From the NCBI GenBank assembly GCA_037833965.1, contig AP031357.1:19922001-19986000 (forward strand): DNA of 64,000 bases, in the 5' to 3' direction. The position numbers and the translations under genes were made by a program. This document shows positions 31,738 to 44,358 of the stretch, piece after piece. How positions within the stretch are numbered: the first letter of the stretch is position 1; each line of letters begins with the position of its first letter. The notes under the pieces are model-generated. The model saw nothing but the letters and a program-made list of their open reading frames with translations. It was not told the origin of the DNA and did no database searches. This DNA comes from Marchantia polymorpha subsp. ruderalis. Taxonomy: Eukaryota; Streptophyta; Marchantiopsida; Marchantiales; Marchantiaceae.

Positions 31738-31801
31738 CTTGTTTTTTTTTTACCTGTCACTGACAGGTAGAGAAAATACAAGAGCCCAGGCAGTTTTTTA
31801 T

Positions 31802-31940
31802 GTGTGGGGAGTGTATGAAGCTGGCAGAAACGTTCAAAGTTAATGTATGATTCCCTGATGTAAATTTTTCAGTAGCTCAATGCTTGAGCCTTTGAAACAG
31901 CGATTTGTGTTACGGGTTCATGTCTTGCCTAGGCAGCATT
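31802..31940 (+). repeat. repeat bracketing the tRNA-like array
   Basis: GTGTGGGGAGTGTATGAAGC ... AACGTTCAAAGTTAAT and the following degenerate tRNA-like unit match 29729-29871. A related piece occurs twice on the minus strand at 52196-52406. Confidence 0.7.
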
Positions 31941-32970
31941 ATTATCTGTGAGGGTTCTGTGAGTTGTGTGTAAAGCATGCACTGTTACAGTCCAGCTATA
32001 CAGCTATACCATACATACATATTTTCTTGTAGTCGGTCTTCATGTCTAGTGTTGTGAATGGCCCAGAATTTGAATGCAAGAGTATTATGAGCATGAGTAT
32101 GAAGAGTTTACACCTGTACCCATAAATAATGCGTTTCCATGTGTTTCCTTCCATGAAATACAGCACGAACTAATGATGAACAATACTTGAAAGAGAGATA
32201 TCATTTATCTGAGTTTCACTCTTTCAGTCTAAGACACCTCAATTATTTGAAGAAGGTGGAAACGCATCCTGGCAACCCCATTAGTACACCAACAGTTAAG
32301 ACGGCTGCCACAAAGAGACGGTCGTGCTCAGCGACATATTGTAGACACTTGTGACGGCTAAGATACCAGATTTTTAATAAGATACAAAAAAGTTCATTCG
32401 GTGTTGGGTAGCAACTCGTCGCGAATGAATGAGAATTTAGAAATTTCAATAATACATACATGACCAAACGACTATAACACCTAAAATCTTCTACTTCAGA
32501 CAAAGAAGAAGGAAGTTAGTTCGACTCACCAGTTTTTGATATACGCAATTTGGTGTGTGACGGAAAGTAAATTGATAGCTAAGAACAGCATTCATCGCAT
32601 CAACTCAGCGAGTCATGTCAGAGCAGATGGAAACTTTGGATGCACATGATCTCTCTTTCTGTTAGTGGTATCAGAGTCAAGAGACCACAAATGAAGTTTA
32701 TTAATAGAAGAGGCTTATTTTAAAAGTTTGTCCTGTAAGGAGTAACTTACAGACTGCATACAGTTAAGAGGGTATCATTTGATGTGTGGGGAGTGTATGT
32801 AGCTGGTAAACACTTTTACAGTCACTATTTGAGGAATTAAAGCATGTTTCGGGAGCTTTTTTTTAAAGAATATTCCCGATCATACTCTAATTTCATAGAG
32901 ATGCTACAGTCAAGTGTTGCGGGAGTTTGTTATCCTCATGAACTCAGTCATCAAGTCTTTCATGTTAATA

Positions 32971-33039
32971 GCCCAGAAGCTCATTACCAGATCTTTCCAA
33001 ACATTGATATGAGCTGGGGGTACAAGTCCTGACTGGGCT
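32971..33039 (+). other. isolated degenerate tRNA-like unit
   Basis: GCCCAGAAGCTCATTACCAG ... GGTACAAGTCCTGACTGGGC keeps the acceptor pairing and parts of the A and B boxes, with several changes. Confidence 0.4.
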
Positions 33040-33059
33040 GCAATTTTCTACTATTTTAA

Positions 33060-34104
33060 TTGTCTGTTGTGAGAACATAAGCGAACGTAGTGTTAATTTA
33101 TGAACTGCCAGAGTCCAGTTGGGCTGCGTTTAGATATCTTCTCATTCATCTTCTTTCTTAAGATTAATGGTGCAGTAGCTCAACGTTTTTTTTTCCAAAT
33201 CTACTGAACGAAATCACTCCAAACGACTTGAACCGTTACGGTTTTTTGTACTGCTAAGTCTGAGGTGTGAGTGGTGGAATCTCGACAATCCACGACTCAA
33301 AATCAAACATTGAAGTTTGATGATATCACTCGACTCATTATTTTTTCGCTTTCAAGGGACGAACTATCAGCAGGTCGTACGTAAGGAATGTAGTCATTCC
33401 TGCTCGCTCATTTTGCTCTTAATTTTTCCAATCACAAACTTTTGGTTCCAGAATTCAGCCAGAGTTTTGTTAACAACCTTACAACTTTAACGCGTTGGGT
33501 TCTTTCAGCCTTGGCGGCTGCACAATGACATCGGGAATGGTAGATGAGAATATTGCATGTTTCACACGGGTTACAGAAACCCGGCCTCTTGTGGCATGTA
33601 TAGAGATAGTGGCAGAGAAACCTCTCCTTAGTACGAAGAGAGACCTCTAAGTCCTAGTGAAGGTAGTTCAGAATGTCCTTCTCAGTTTCCTGCAACCATC
33701 CAGAAAAATCATCTTGAAGGATTTGACATAATCTTGGACTAATCGACCGTCCGCGCAGAAGCAGCGAGTTCACAAGAGATGTGCCTGGCATGTGCTGTTG
33801 GATTATGCATTAGTATGCCCAGGATTATGCCTAGGATAAAGGTATATCTCGATGAGAGTCACATGCCCAGGCTGCATCAAAGTTGCAAGGTTGCGAGGTA
33901 GGAAGTGAGTGCTGATAGGGGAAACATCACATTCCGTCCCTTGCTAGCAGGAGTCTTAAGAGAGGGAGGGCAGGATTTGAACTTGTTCACATGTCAATGG
34001 GCAAATTCCGGTCCAGGAAAATCCTGGGCATAAACCCCCAGCGAGATACACCTTCATGATCGAACTTGAGCCTCTCACTGTGGCGCAAACAAACATATGT
34101 GAAC
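33060..34104. other. stretch without a recognised gene
   Basis: I see no convincing coding sequence. The part at 33800-34060 has repeated ATGCCCAGGAT and AGGTATATCTCG motifs with reverse-complement partners near its end, suggesting a decayed short mobile element without clear ends. Confidence 0.4.
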
Positions 34105-34606
34105 TGGCCATTTGTAAAGAGCCTCTATAACTGAACTTTCACACGCAGTCCAGTTGCTAAAGCATTCGTCCTACGACAATTATACACGTGACCGTTTTGA
34201 GCGTGCTGGCGATTTAAAATGTGCTGAGATCCCGGCTATGAAAATGCATTTTATCAGGGTGAAGCACGAATAATACGGAACAAAAAACTCTGATAGCACG
34301 TCAACAATATGTTATAGGAGAGAGATTTGTGCGCAAGTTTTGTTTTACCGTTAAGATGCATTCGAAATGGAGTTAGGCTTCCTAAAGAATCTTGTGAAAT
34401 CTTCTGGTCATACAAAGAAGCGCCAGAAGCAGATTCACATGAGCTACAAATTTCTGAGGTTTCACAGATCGGATATTGTGCATGAAATCTAGGAGAAGTA
34501 TTTTCTTTGTATTTAGATTGCTATCTTGTTTAAACACGGATACTAGTTTAAAATGACAACACCTCGTAATTTTAATTCCGGTCCATCATACATTCGTATG
34601 ACCTTC

Positions 34607-34703
34607 ATCGTGCAACAACAGAAGAACAATCAGGAAAATGTGTGGAAGTTCAACTCGTGCAACAACAGAAGAACAATCAGGAAAATGTGTGGAAGTTCAA
34701 CGT
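34607..34703 (+). repeat. perfect short tandem duplication
   Basis: A segment of about 48 bp (CGTGCAACAACAGAAGAACA ... GTGGAAGTTCAAC) stands twice in a row without visible change; the related place in R2 (42648-42700) has it once. A recent local duplication. Confidence 0.9.
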
Positions 34704-37099
34704 GACAACACTCACGTGTCAAGGGAAGGGTTTTCATCATGGTGAGACTTGCAACCAGACAATATGAACAGTATACCTCAAAAAGTCATCTTGATAGTTT
34801 AACAGAACACAGATCTTCTTCAGAAACATAACTGTGCGATTGACATGATGGCAAAGATTCTAAAAGACTTCTTCTTGTGAAAACTGCAACCAACAGTTTT
34901 CTGAGTTGTATATTGCAAGAAAATCTATACATATGCTTGAAATATGCATAATGGCATTCTCACTTTTGAATTGAACTTTCTTGTAGAAGCTTTGACTCCA
35001 CTCTTCTGGTGGAACAAGGTGGAAGTGTGCAAAGGAAGTACCCTGTGAGTAGTGGGACTGAGTCTTCAATGACTCGTGCTGATGTTATCCCATGTCACCA
35101 AGTTTCTCCAAGCTTTATCTCTGTGTCGAATGAACACTCCAAGTTACAGGAAGAATAGTCAGCAAAAGGCGCACAGATGTTGGAGGTATCTCTCTTGCTA
35201 CAACAACTGTAGTGCAATCTGAATGATTTCAGGTCTAAAGTGTACAGTATTATTGAATATTCTCATTCGCTTCAGCCGGCCAAAATGCCTAAGCGACCTT
35301 AGGATACGAACTATGTTGGACTTTTCTATAAGATAAGCGCACATCTGCATAACGGAAAAATCATTTGATTCCACTCTATGTGTGATTCTGTGACAGGATT
35401 TAACGCTGTCAAAGATCAAAAAGTATTGTGAGTACGTGACTGAATTTCACACTGTCCAAGATAAAAAAAAATCCAATGTAAAATCTAGTCAAAGAAACAC
35501 AGATGCACTCATCATATAGATAGACCAACATTGTTCGTAACTTAAGATTGCTTGGGCGATCTAGCCTGCTGAAACGAGTAAGTATATGAATGATCACGCT
35601 CACTTTAAACATAAAATCACTCAACGTTGACTACAGTTATTGCTGCAGCAAGAGTGCCTGTCTCATCTTCATGTCCAATCTCCACCTATCTTTCTTGATC
35701 CATGAGATGAGAAAAATTTGGTAAAATGATGGCAATCATGCTGATCACAATGAAATGATCACCTCCACTGATCTCAATCTATCACCGATACCATCAACAT
35801 TTTGATGGATATTGAACAAAAATATCTAATCGAAGAATTTTCCACACTTGTGGATAATCGATGTAGATGATAAATTCGTGATGCTAGCCATGTTCTCACC
35901 TTCTGGTTTCGACTCAGCCAAATCATTGTCCACGCTAATTGGACCTTCCTGCAATGAATCCACTTGTTGAATTCGTTTCTGTCAATCTCATTCACAACCG
36001 CTTCCACATTGCTCTCCCACAACAAAGCCCTAGCTCGTTCAAATATTCCGCCGGCGTGGCTTTCAATCGGGGCCAAAAGTGCTCATAGTTAACAACTCTT
36101 CGTTCTCCACCAAGTGCGACCTTTCCAACAGCATTTACTCAAGTTTGTCATCGATGCTACAAATGAAATCCAATTTCAGCTTCTTGATCAGAATGGCTCC
36201 TCTGAGATGACTCGGAATCAGCATCTCCATGCAAAATTTTTGATCGCACCGAACACTAATGCCACCCCGGAACAGCCTTTGGATGATGAGCAAAATGATA
36301 TCCACTCCTTGACGATATGGTTCATCATATATTTAGTAGCCACCTCCCTTGACTTATGACTTGAGCATAATATCAGAACATCTACGTATCTGTGAGATTA
36401 TTCTCTCTGAGCGTGCTTGATATATATCTGATGCTCTTCAAGTAGAACTTGATATTTGGTCCAGAGCAGGTCAGAATGTCGTTGGAAACATGCATCTTGG
36501 ATACCAACTTGCGTCTCATGAACATCTACAATCATAGAAAACTCATAAATATTGAGTTGGACATTCGACTAATTTGTTAGAGTAAATACATAGTAAGTTT
36601 TCTTTCCTCAGAAGCAAATGGCAATCACAAATTGAGGTATCCAATATTTCTACATTGTATATGAAATCATGATCCAAAATCACCTGGCACCGTGGAAAAA
36701 AGGCAGCAGTAAGTGACATTGTTCTTCAATCTTGGCATTGAATCCGAATGCAGACAAATTGTGAAGTTTCACACTTATTTTCCGAATACGTCGACTCCAC
36801 GTGCGCCCCTTCTTGAAGCTTTTGTTCTTCCTTGCTTGTATGCTCAGGGATGAAAGAAAGAATGAAATACTGAGAAGAATCATGCTAATCAATTTAGATT
36901 TGTGTTTCAAGCTCGAAGATACTGAGAAGTATCTTCGAGCCTGAAACACACATCTAAATTGATCAGGATGCCTTCAAGCTGCTCTCTGTCCACGTTTTGA
37001 AATTGCAGTTGCTTTTCCAGAAACTTTTCTATCATTCAAGCAAATGCACTCTCACTCACAAATCCGTCCTTGCTTGTGTCGAAGTCACCTCGTTTTATA

Positions 37100-37460
37100 C
37101 CAAGACTTGACTGTTGAGCTTGAAAGCGTTATCCAGAGCTATCAGCTCATCCAAAGCTGGTGCTCTCGCAGAAGACCGCGTGGATGATGTGGAAGGCACG
37201 TCCACTCGGAGCGCGGAGTCTCTGGCATTAGCTCCTCCGCGGAAGCGAGAGAAGTCCCGGGAGATGAGGCGGAACGCACAGCGTGAGCCGGGCGACCGAG
37301 CAGCGATCACTTTTCTCTCTGCGCAGCGGAGGGAAAGCGTGCCTGAATGTTTGCTTGCGATCATCCGACGTGAGCAGTCTCCCGTAACCTCTCTCCGCCT
37401 TTTCTCTTCTTGGAAAGAGTAGGAGTACCTTCCAACCTCTAAATTGGGCATGAGTGGCAT
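37100..37460 (-). repeat. GC-rich dispersed repeat, copy in R1
   Basis: Inverted counterpart of 21830-22200; the same reading (NLEVGRYSYSFQEEKR ... RRMIASKHSG) is kept in both and partly in 50270-50440. The shared wording hints at former coding sequence, but I cannot name a protein. Confidence 0.6.
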
Positions 37461-37552
37461 TTGATCGGCGGAGTCTTCTCAGCTGGCGGAATATTCCATG
37501 CCTACCTCATTCCACGCTGTGTTTCTCTTTTAGTGGAGCTAGATTTGTGCCA

Positions 37553-38348
37553 CTCGATAACTCTCAAATCTTCTCATGGTCTCCGAGACCAAGTGCTTCC
37601 CAAAATCTGGCATGCATTCTTCCCGCGTCTTCCGGCTCAAACCATGAGAAATCAATATCAGTGCTCCAGTCTAGCGTGTTGAAAGGGTCTGTTCCTCTAA
37701 ATGAGACCACTATGGCCTTTGCGTTTTAAAATTGATCCGCAAACAGAAGGACTTGAGTACCTGCCCCAATGAAATATTTGTTCTAGCAATTGTAAATGCC
37801 CACAAACTTCATCTTTTACTCCTCTACATTCATGGCCTTCCTATCAGAAGAGAGATTTGATTTTGTTGTACTACTAGAAACCTTTCTTTTTACGTCTGGT
37901 ACCGAGGCAGGGTCGCATTTTTCTTCCATAGCATCAACTGCCGTTGCGACCTTTTCCTCCTTGCTTTCTTGCTTGAAGCCTACGTCCCTGGTCCCTCCAG
38001 CTACACATATCAAACCAATTCTCACTCACAAACCTGCGTCATGCATGTCCGACTTCTTGAACTTTCTTGAAAACACAAGGGTCCCAAAACGACAAATATC
38101 ACCAACCCTTCCACTCCCTCGTCCTTATCCCAATTTCGGGGAAAAAGTTTCAGACCTCTCACAACAATCTCGCCCTCGCACACATGCAACGTGAAACGTA
38201 CTTCTTTGGGTTTAGCCTTCATCGCCATCCTCGAAGCACGACCTCTGGACCCAGAGGGGAAGATGAGACTTGGCATCACGGTGAAAGCATGAGCGGGCGT
38301 CTCGGAGCTGCCAGTGATTCTCCCAAACGGTGGCGCCAGCACAAACAA
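37553..38348 (-). pseudogene. class 3 lipase relic (copy R1)
   Basis: Minus-strand counterpart of 20982-21785. The core at 37553-37818 keeps [12 protein letters not shown]-like wording, slightly closer to canonical lipases than copy L1, then [20 protein letters not shown]. It has the same stops after the FVGIYNC and FADQF-like positions and lacks the catalytic GxSxG, Asp and His regions. Shared stops in both arms show that the segment was already dead when the unit was duplicated. Confidence 0.62.
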
Positions 38349-40639
38349 AACAAGATTCTGCCCGCCTCCCTGCCGGTAGGTCCATGGACGTTGCGCTTCT
38401 TGGCCACGTTAGCCTTTGCCAGATGCAGGTGTCCGCACGTTGAGCCTTCTTCTCTTCTGCTACCTTCTTCCCTTCAATTGTCCTAATTTATGTGATTCTA
38501 ATACTTACTCTTTGCAAAAAAAAGTAAAATATTTACTAATCTCTTCCTTTGTAAAAAACCGTCGGCTCACAGTAAAAGCAGAGCAAAACAATGTCTTTTT
38601 GACATTAGAGCTGTACAGCATTAACCATTGACTTTTAAGTCTGTTTCAAACCACCAGCAATTTTTGAAACTCAGTTTCGACTGGAATCGTTTTCAGTAAA
38701 GTCAATCTGAATTCTCTTCAATAACCTTTCACTCCCATGTCGCTGAGCTGTATTCAGTCGGTAATAGACGGAGCAACACGGGATTTCTAGCGCCTGTGAA
38801 CTATATCCCATAAAGGTATCTTTCGTAGGAGGAAAAAGTCTGCATTCAGCTGACGTCTAATCAAGCACTAATTACTTGCTCTTGATTAATGCTTGAGTCC
38901 AGCGTAAAGGAAAACCTTGTTGAAGATCAAAAAGAGTTTAAAAAGTAAAGGATCTAAAATAAAGGATTGCATTTTCGATAACAAAAAGCTTTATTATTGG
39001 ATACATCCAAACATCTCAATAGAGATTCCAACAAAAGTTCAAGATCATGAGGTTGTGGCTTGAAGAAAGAAAAATATTTCTTGCTTGGAAACATACGATT
39101 GTAAGCTTACATTTGGCAGCAAATGCGAAACCAGTCCAGAGATTCTAGAAGGGTGTGGCCATAGGGGACTTGGATTATCAAGAGATGCTCGAGTTGTTTG
39201 AGGACGAACGTATCCACCATCGTAGGCGTACCTTCTGGCTTCATCTTAGGCGTACACAAAGATGTTCTGAACTGATGATCATCAAAAGATGCACATCGAT
39301 CTTTCCTGGAAGGTATTGACCTCATATCATTGTTTGTTATTTACGTTCCAAACTTTTCTTTCTAAATGACGGATACTGGAAAAATTGTATCAATGGATAC
39401 AATAAATAATGAAAAGTGACCGTGAGTTCTACTGCATTCTGCAATCTACAGTTTTGCCAGATCTAACTCCAAATAAAAGCAGGAGCCCAAAGGAACTTGA
39501 TTCAGAGTATCAGACGAGCTCTTCAAAGTGATTTGAAGAACTCATGATTTTCCATACGCATCCATGTTGAACTCAACATCATAGACGGATAAAGCTGTAA
39601 TGGCATGAGTGGATTTTTCCCTCTCAACTGTACGTCTTGCCATCGACGTAGAGCATTCAATCTTGCAATTGAAGTGGCAAAAAGTCCCTAGATCTCTACC
39701 CAGATGGCTCCGAATTCTGCACCTTGGAATGAGAGACTGGTTCGAGTTGATTTATTGGAGCTCAAACGAATCCCTTTTTTAGAGATTGCAATCGGCTTGC
39801 AATCGGCTTTGTGACGGAAAGAAGACGTTTGGGTGAGAATTATTTTATAACAGTATAACAACTTAAGACTAATCTACCATTAGATCACTAAAACCATGAT
39901 TAAGTTTAGCAAAATTTTTTGTTGCACTATCAAGGGTCTAACGTATCACTAGTGAGCTCGAGTTTAATTTTGCACCAGTTTGAATGATAGCGAATCGTAA
40001 ATTTACGTAACCGTAACGTGTAATCGTAACGTAATGTAACTGTAACATTACGTTACGATTCGTTACATTGTAACGGATGGAAGGCCCGTGAATTTCCATC
40101 ATTGTCATGAAATGTTCGGTTGAAGGCTACGGGTATAGGCTCGGTCCTTCAGCATGTAGTCAGTGTAACCTCAGTCAGAAACTTCAATCGTTGAGACTAG
40201 GAGATCTCAGATTGGAAATTAATTTACAGTTTCGGACTCTTTCAACGCATTTCGGAAACGGATCGTCATATTCAATTCTGCCGTTTCTACTCGCTGACCG
40301 GATCAACTATTACCTTGAACCTTGATACAATGTTCGGATTGTTTGTATGCATGTCATGTGCTGATAGGTTTATAGAGCATACAATGAACTAATGAAAGAG
40401 ATGAAGCAGAAGTAGGATGAAAACAACAGAAGAAATCATTGATGAAATTCAGACCAACTCACTTGTGGACGAACAAAATGAAAAAGAAGATGATAGCAAA
40501 ATCTGATGTTGCACTTTTTGTTTCTTGCACTGATATGCAAGAATTAAGAGAGATATGGGGAAGAGGGATGATGAATATGCAAAAACAAGTCTGATTAGGA
40601 ACATACTAAAGCGGCAAGAAGTCATTTGACCATAGACAA

Positions 40640-41640
40640 GGTATATAATGTGTATGTTAATCACGTTAATTTACACATTTGTATGAGAGTTATATTTCCA
40701 TTTAGTCAAATCTTTGGTTGATGGATGCTTGAACCAATGATTTCGCTGTTTTACTCTCTGGTCATTCATGAAGTAAAATGATTTGCCATTTTCATTTGCA
40801 TGATACAATCTAGATTGTAGTTTTTACATTGGTTTTCATCAACATTACAAAAAATACAAGTGTTACAAATGGATCATCGAGAGTTTATAAACTGAAGGCT
40901 GCACTTTCGGATGTTGTAGACCAAAGTTGATTTCATGATATGATATATTTCATAAATCTAGAATTTGTAAGATGCATCAAGTATTTTTTGGATAAGTTTT
41001 GTTTTGACTAATCTTTAATGTGTAATTTTAGTTTATCATCTTTGTGTATAAATTGCAAGATACATAAAATAGATACAATTATGAGATAAGCACTAACAAA
41101 ATAAACTCTAAGGATGGAATGTTATCAACTATGCTTGAGATGAAATTCTTGAAAATAATCTTTAGATAAAGAAATATTTTGCCGAAACAAACATTTTATA
41201 ATTGAAAATAGCTTCGTCATAAGCATCTAATACTTGGAATTTATAATGGCTGATCATAATTTATTTCTACACTATAAAATTAGGCGATTTAATTCATTTT
41301 TTGTATAACTTTAGAAGTTTTTGATAGAATTTGAAGAATTGATATTAACTTTAAGGATAGTAAATCGTGGTATAATTTTTTGTCCGTTATTAGGGTTGTG
41401 TCATTTATGAAAGGTGTTAAAAAACAAGCAAAGTGAATTCAACCAAACTGAATCACTCTTGTGTGCTTTATGAACAGGAGCAAATGTCGCTTTGGTGGAT
41501 ACTTGTAATATTTTCCACTTACTTGACGCCTTGACAAATACTCAGTTTTAGTCATGTAGCATTATTTAATTCTAACCGTGCCCGCAGTTATAATGGCAAA
41601 ATAATGGAATTTAGAGGCTCGCGCTCCCCTCAAAGTGGGG
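40640..41640. other. AT-rich part of the 8-kb unit without a gene
   Basis: Only short frames. Parts match L2 at 26300-26900 in reverse complement. Nothing else recognised. Confidence 0.5.
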
Positions 41641-41727
41641 AGCCCTTAGTGGCGAGGGCAGCCCATTCCCCGCAGATGGGGCTGCCAGAGTGGGAGTGTG
41701 TTGGTAAATGATGAAATGAGGCTTTGG

Positions 41728-41794
41728 GTGAACCACTGAATTACAGTAATAGTAACGGTCACAGGTTCAAACCTGGTTTAGTGAGTTCACCTTC
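41728..41794 (+). other. conserved hairpin-like element with B-box-like core, R1 copy
   Basis: GGTGAAC at the start pairs perfectly with GTTCACC at the end and CAGGTTCAAACCTG sits inside. The counterpart is at 26170-26224 minus. Possibly the decayed core of a tRNA-derived SINE. Confidence 0.4.
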
Positions 41795-42147
41795 CAACGC
41801 AAACCTTCGGCAATATTCTTCGAGTTGCAGACAGACGCAGATGCTAGATAGAAATTGATGATCGTGTTCAGAACCTAGACCGAGATGGCAGACAGCTAAC
41901 ATGACAGGCTGACTATTCACCAGTTAGAAGCTCACCGCATCACTAATTTCGCCACCAGACCGTTTCTGCAGACCTGCACGACGTTGCCAGGCACGCCGAT
42001 TCCGAAAATTTACCTAGTATACAGACTTCACAAAGTCAATCGAGTGGGCAGACAGGTGTCACGCCGAATTTAGCAAAACGTATTCTAAGAAATAATTTCT
42101 CGAACCTGATTTCAGCGTGGTTTTCTATTACTGTAGCCTCGAGAACG

Positions 42148-43770
42148 TAAAGAGCCTATATAAAGAAACGTCCACACGCAGTCCAATTGCTAAAGCATTT
42201 GTGCTACGAAACTACCACATATACACGTGACAGTTCTGAGCGAGCTGGTAGTTTAAAATGTGCTAAGATCCCGGTTATGAAAAAGCATGTTATCAAGGTG
42301 GAGCACGAAGAATAAGGAACGAAACACTCTGATAACACCTCAACAATATATCCCAGGAGAGGGATTTGTGCAAAACTTTTGTTTTACCGGTAAGATGCAT
42401 TCGAACTGGACTTAGGCTTCCTAAGGAATCTTGTGACATCTTCTGGTAATACAAAGAAGCGCCAGAAGCAGATTCACATGAGCTACGAAATTCTGAGCTT
42501 CACAGATCGGATATTGTGAATGAAATCTAGGAGAAGCATTTTCTTTAGTTTTCATTGCTCTCTTGTTTAAACGCGTATACAAGCTGAAAATGACAACACA
42601 TCTTGATTTTAATTTTTGTCCATTATACATTTGTTTGACCTTCATCGTGCAACAACAGAAGAATCAATCAGGGATATGTGTGGAAGTTCAAGGTGGAAAA
42701 CCCTCACGTGTCAAGGGAAGGGGTTTTATCATGGCTAGATTTGCAACGAGACAATATAACACTGTACCCTCAAAAAGTCATCTTGATAGTTAACCAAACA
42801 CTTATCTTCTTCAGAAACATAACTGTGCGATTAACATGATGTCAAAGATTAGAAAAGTCTTATTGAGAAAACTGCAGGCAAGAATTTGTAGAGTTGTATA
42901 TTGCAGGAAGGTCTGAACACATGCTTGTCACTTGCATAATGGCATTCTCACTTTTGAATTGAACTATCTTGTAGAAGCTTTGACTCCACTCTTCTGGTGG
43001 AGCAAGGTGGAAATGTGCAAAGGAAGTACCCTGTGAGTAATGGTACTGAGTCTTGTAGGACTAGTGCTGATGTTGTCCCATGTCACCAAGCTTCTCCAAG
43101 CTTGATCTTTGTGTCGAATTAACATCCCAAGTTACAGGAAAATAAGTATGCACAATGCACACAGATGTTAAAAAGAGCCTGCGTGCAGCAACAAATTAAC
43201 ATCAAGCTTGTAGGACTAGTGCTGATGTTGTCCCATGTCATCAAGCTTCTCCAAGCTTGATCTTTGTGTCGAATTAACATCCCAAATTACAGGAAAATAA
43301 GTATGCACAATGCACACAGATGTTAAAAAGAGCCTGCGTGCAGCAACAACTGCAATCAACGTTGAGTGTCTTCATGTCTAAAGTAGACAACATCATCTGG
43401 TATTTATGCGTTTCAGCAAGCCAAAATATTCAAGCTACCTTACTTTACGAACAATGTTGGACTTTTCCAAAGGATTAGTGCACATGGGCATAACGAGACA
43501 ATCGTTTGTATAGATTTGATGTGTGAGTCCGCTGTCAAATATCAAGAAGGTTTACATTGTGGGATGTGGATGGTAAATTCTTGATGCTAGCCATATTCTC
43601 ACCTCTAGGGTTCGACTCAGCCAAATCATTGTTCACGCTAATTGGACCGTTTTCCAATGACTCCAATTCTTGACTTCGCATCTGTCAAATCTCATTCACA
43701 AGTGCTTCCACATCGCTCTCTCACAACAAATCCCTAGCGCGTTTGAATCTTCCGCCAGGCGCCATAATTT
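42148..43770 (+). repeat. 8-kb unit, copy R2 (start part only)
   Basis: Direct repeat of the first part of R1 (34113-36050), e.g. CACACGCAGTCCAATTGCTAAAGC and later the TCTTCCGCCAGGCGCC region. Diverged, and it ends about 600 bp before the solo LTR. Confidence 0.72.
43053..43350 (+). repeat. tandem duplication of about 150 bp
   Basis: The segment with CTTGTAGGACTAGTGCTGATG ... GATGTTAAAAAGAGCCTGCG occurs at 43053-43195 and again at 43208-43350 almost unchanged. It is single in R1, so it arose after the R1/R2 split. Confidence 0.88.
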
Positions 43771-43981
43771 GGCGAACTCTTTGCAAAATTCGACAAAATT
43801 TAGGTCAAAACGATTCTCTCAAAAAGTAGATCAAGCATTTGTATGCAAAATAAGGAAATACACAAAATGAAAAATTCAGATTTTGAGATATCAATGCGGT
43901 TTCTCTTACAATAGAATGTAATAGATCTCTCTATAGGTTATTCTTTTCTGTTGACATGTTGAAAAAGAATGCCTGAAGCTG

Positions 43982-44206
43982 TCACCGACCATTTGGGCTC
44001 AAACTTTTCGTAGTAGATCTCATCATCCTTCTAGTCAGCTGTCTATCCACAACACCAGCAGAGTGTCTTAGAGACCAAGGTGGGTGAAGATAATCATCTA
44101 TATCGATGGGACGGTTCATAAGTTCCATATTTAAGCTGTTTTGCACTAAGTTCACGATTGTGAACATGTGGAACCACATACTACGGGCGGAGAACAAAAA
44201 GGGCAT
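43982..44206 (-). CDS. hypothetical open frame or exon relic
   Basis: A 74-codon frame reading FSARSMWFHMFTIVNLVQNS ... IDDYLHPPWSLRHSAGVVD looks protein-like in composition, but I do not recognise it. It lies just before the solo LTR and outside the repeat copies, so it could be a host exon. Confidence 0.25.
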   Translation of the reverse strand: MPFLFSARSMWFHMFTIVNLVQNSLNMELMNRPIDIDDYLHPPWSLRHSAGVVDRQLTRRMMRSTTKSLSPNGR

Positions 44207-44353
44207 CTGTCACAGAAAGAATGACTACTTATTGTCCCTCCCTCCTTCCTTTCCTTCATGCGCCTCACTTATGCGTGCTTAATAATGTGGATCATTTGGT
44301 CGCCCAAGACCACAATTTTTGTGCTGCACTCCAACTGCTAATTTACCCGGTTG

Positions 44354-44358
44354 CCTTA
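44354..44358. repeat. target-site duplication, left copy (CCTTA)
   Basis: CCTTA precedes the TG of the solo LTR and is repeated exactly at 48408-48412 after its CA. Confidence 0.92.

Larger units (their letters stand above)
30140..31750 (+). repeat. tandem array of nine tRNA-like Pol III-type units, 194-bp period
   Basis: Units begin GCCCAG at 30140, 30334, 30527, 30721, 30915, 31084, 31278, 31473 and 31668: spacings of 193-195 bp except after the short fifth unit (169). A full unit is about 70 bases: TAGCTCAATG(C/G)A matches the A box, G(G/C)TTCAAGTCC the B box, GCCCAG pairs with CTGGGC as acceptor stem and GCAGG with CCTGC as T stem. In most units 7-10 T residues follow within about 10 bases, as a Pol III terminator would. 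The anticodon arm is not canonical (TCCA/TGGA with a five-base loop), so these are probably tRNA-derived rather than working tRNAs. About 120 bp of conserved spacer separates units. Confidence 0.85.
34105..42140 (+). repeat. 8-kb unit, copy R1 (longest copy)
   Basis: Reverse-complement partner of L1 (34105-40565) and L2 (39960-42110). It begins AAAGAGCCTCTATAACTGAAC and is followed directly by a second start (AAAGAGCCTATATAA) at 42148, so two units stand head to tail. No transposase, RT or Rep-type frame is visible. It contains a dead lipase segment on the minus strand and short duplications of its own. Confidence 0.75.

Noticed and set aside
30140-31750. Cluster of working tRNA genes
   Set aside because: The anticodon stem does not form five pairs in any unit, the loop is short, and the units are near-identical repeats with several degenerate members. 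I call them tRNA-like.
30140-31750. CRISPR array, because of regular spacing
   Set aside because: Both the 70-bp units and the spacers between them are conserved, the period is 194 bp, there are no cas genes, and the DNA is plant nuclear.
33520-33720. Ribosomal RNA fragment (CCTTAGTACGAAGAG)
   Set aside because: Only a short resemblance to the large-subunit TAGTACGAGAGGA motif; the flanking bases do not follow rRNA.
33800-34060. MITE with terminal inverted repeats
   Set aside because: Shared motifs occur in a different order at the two sides, so they are not true terminal inverted repeats.
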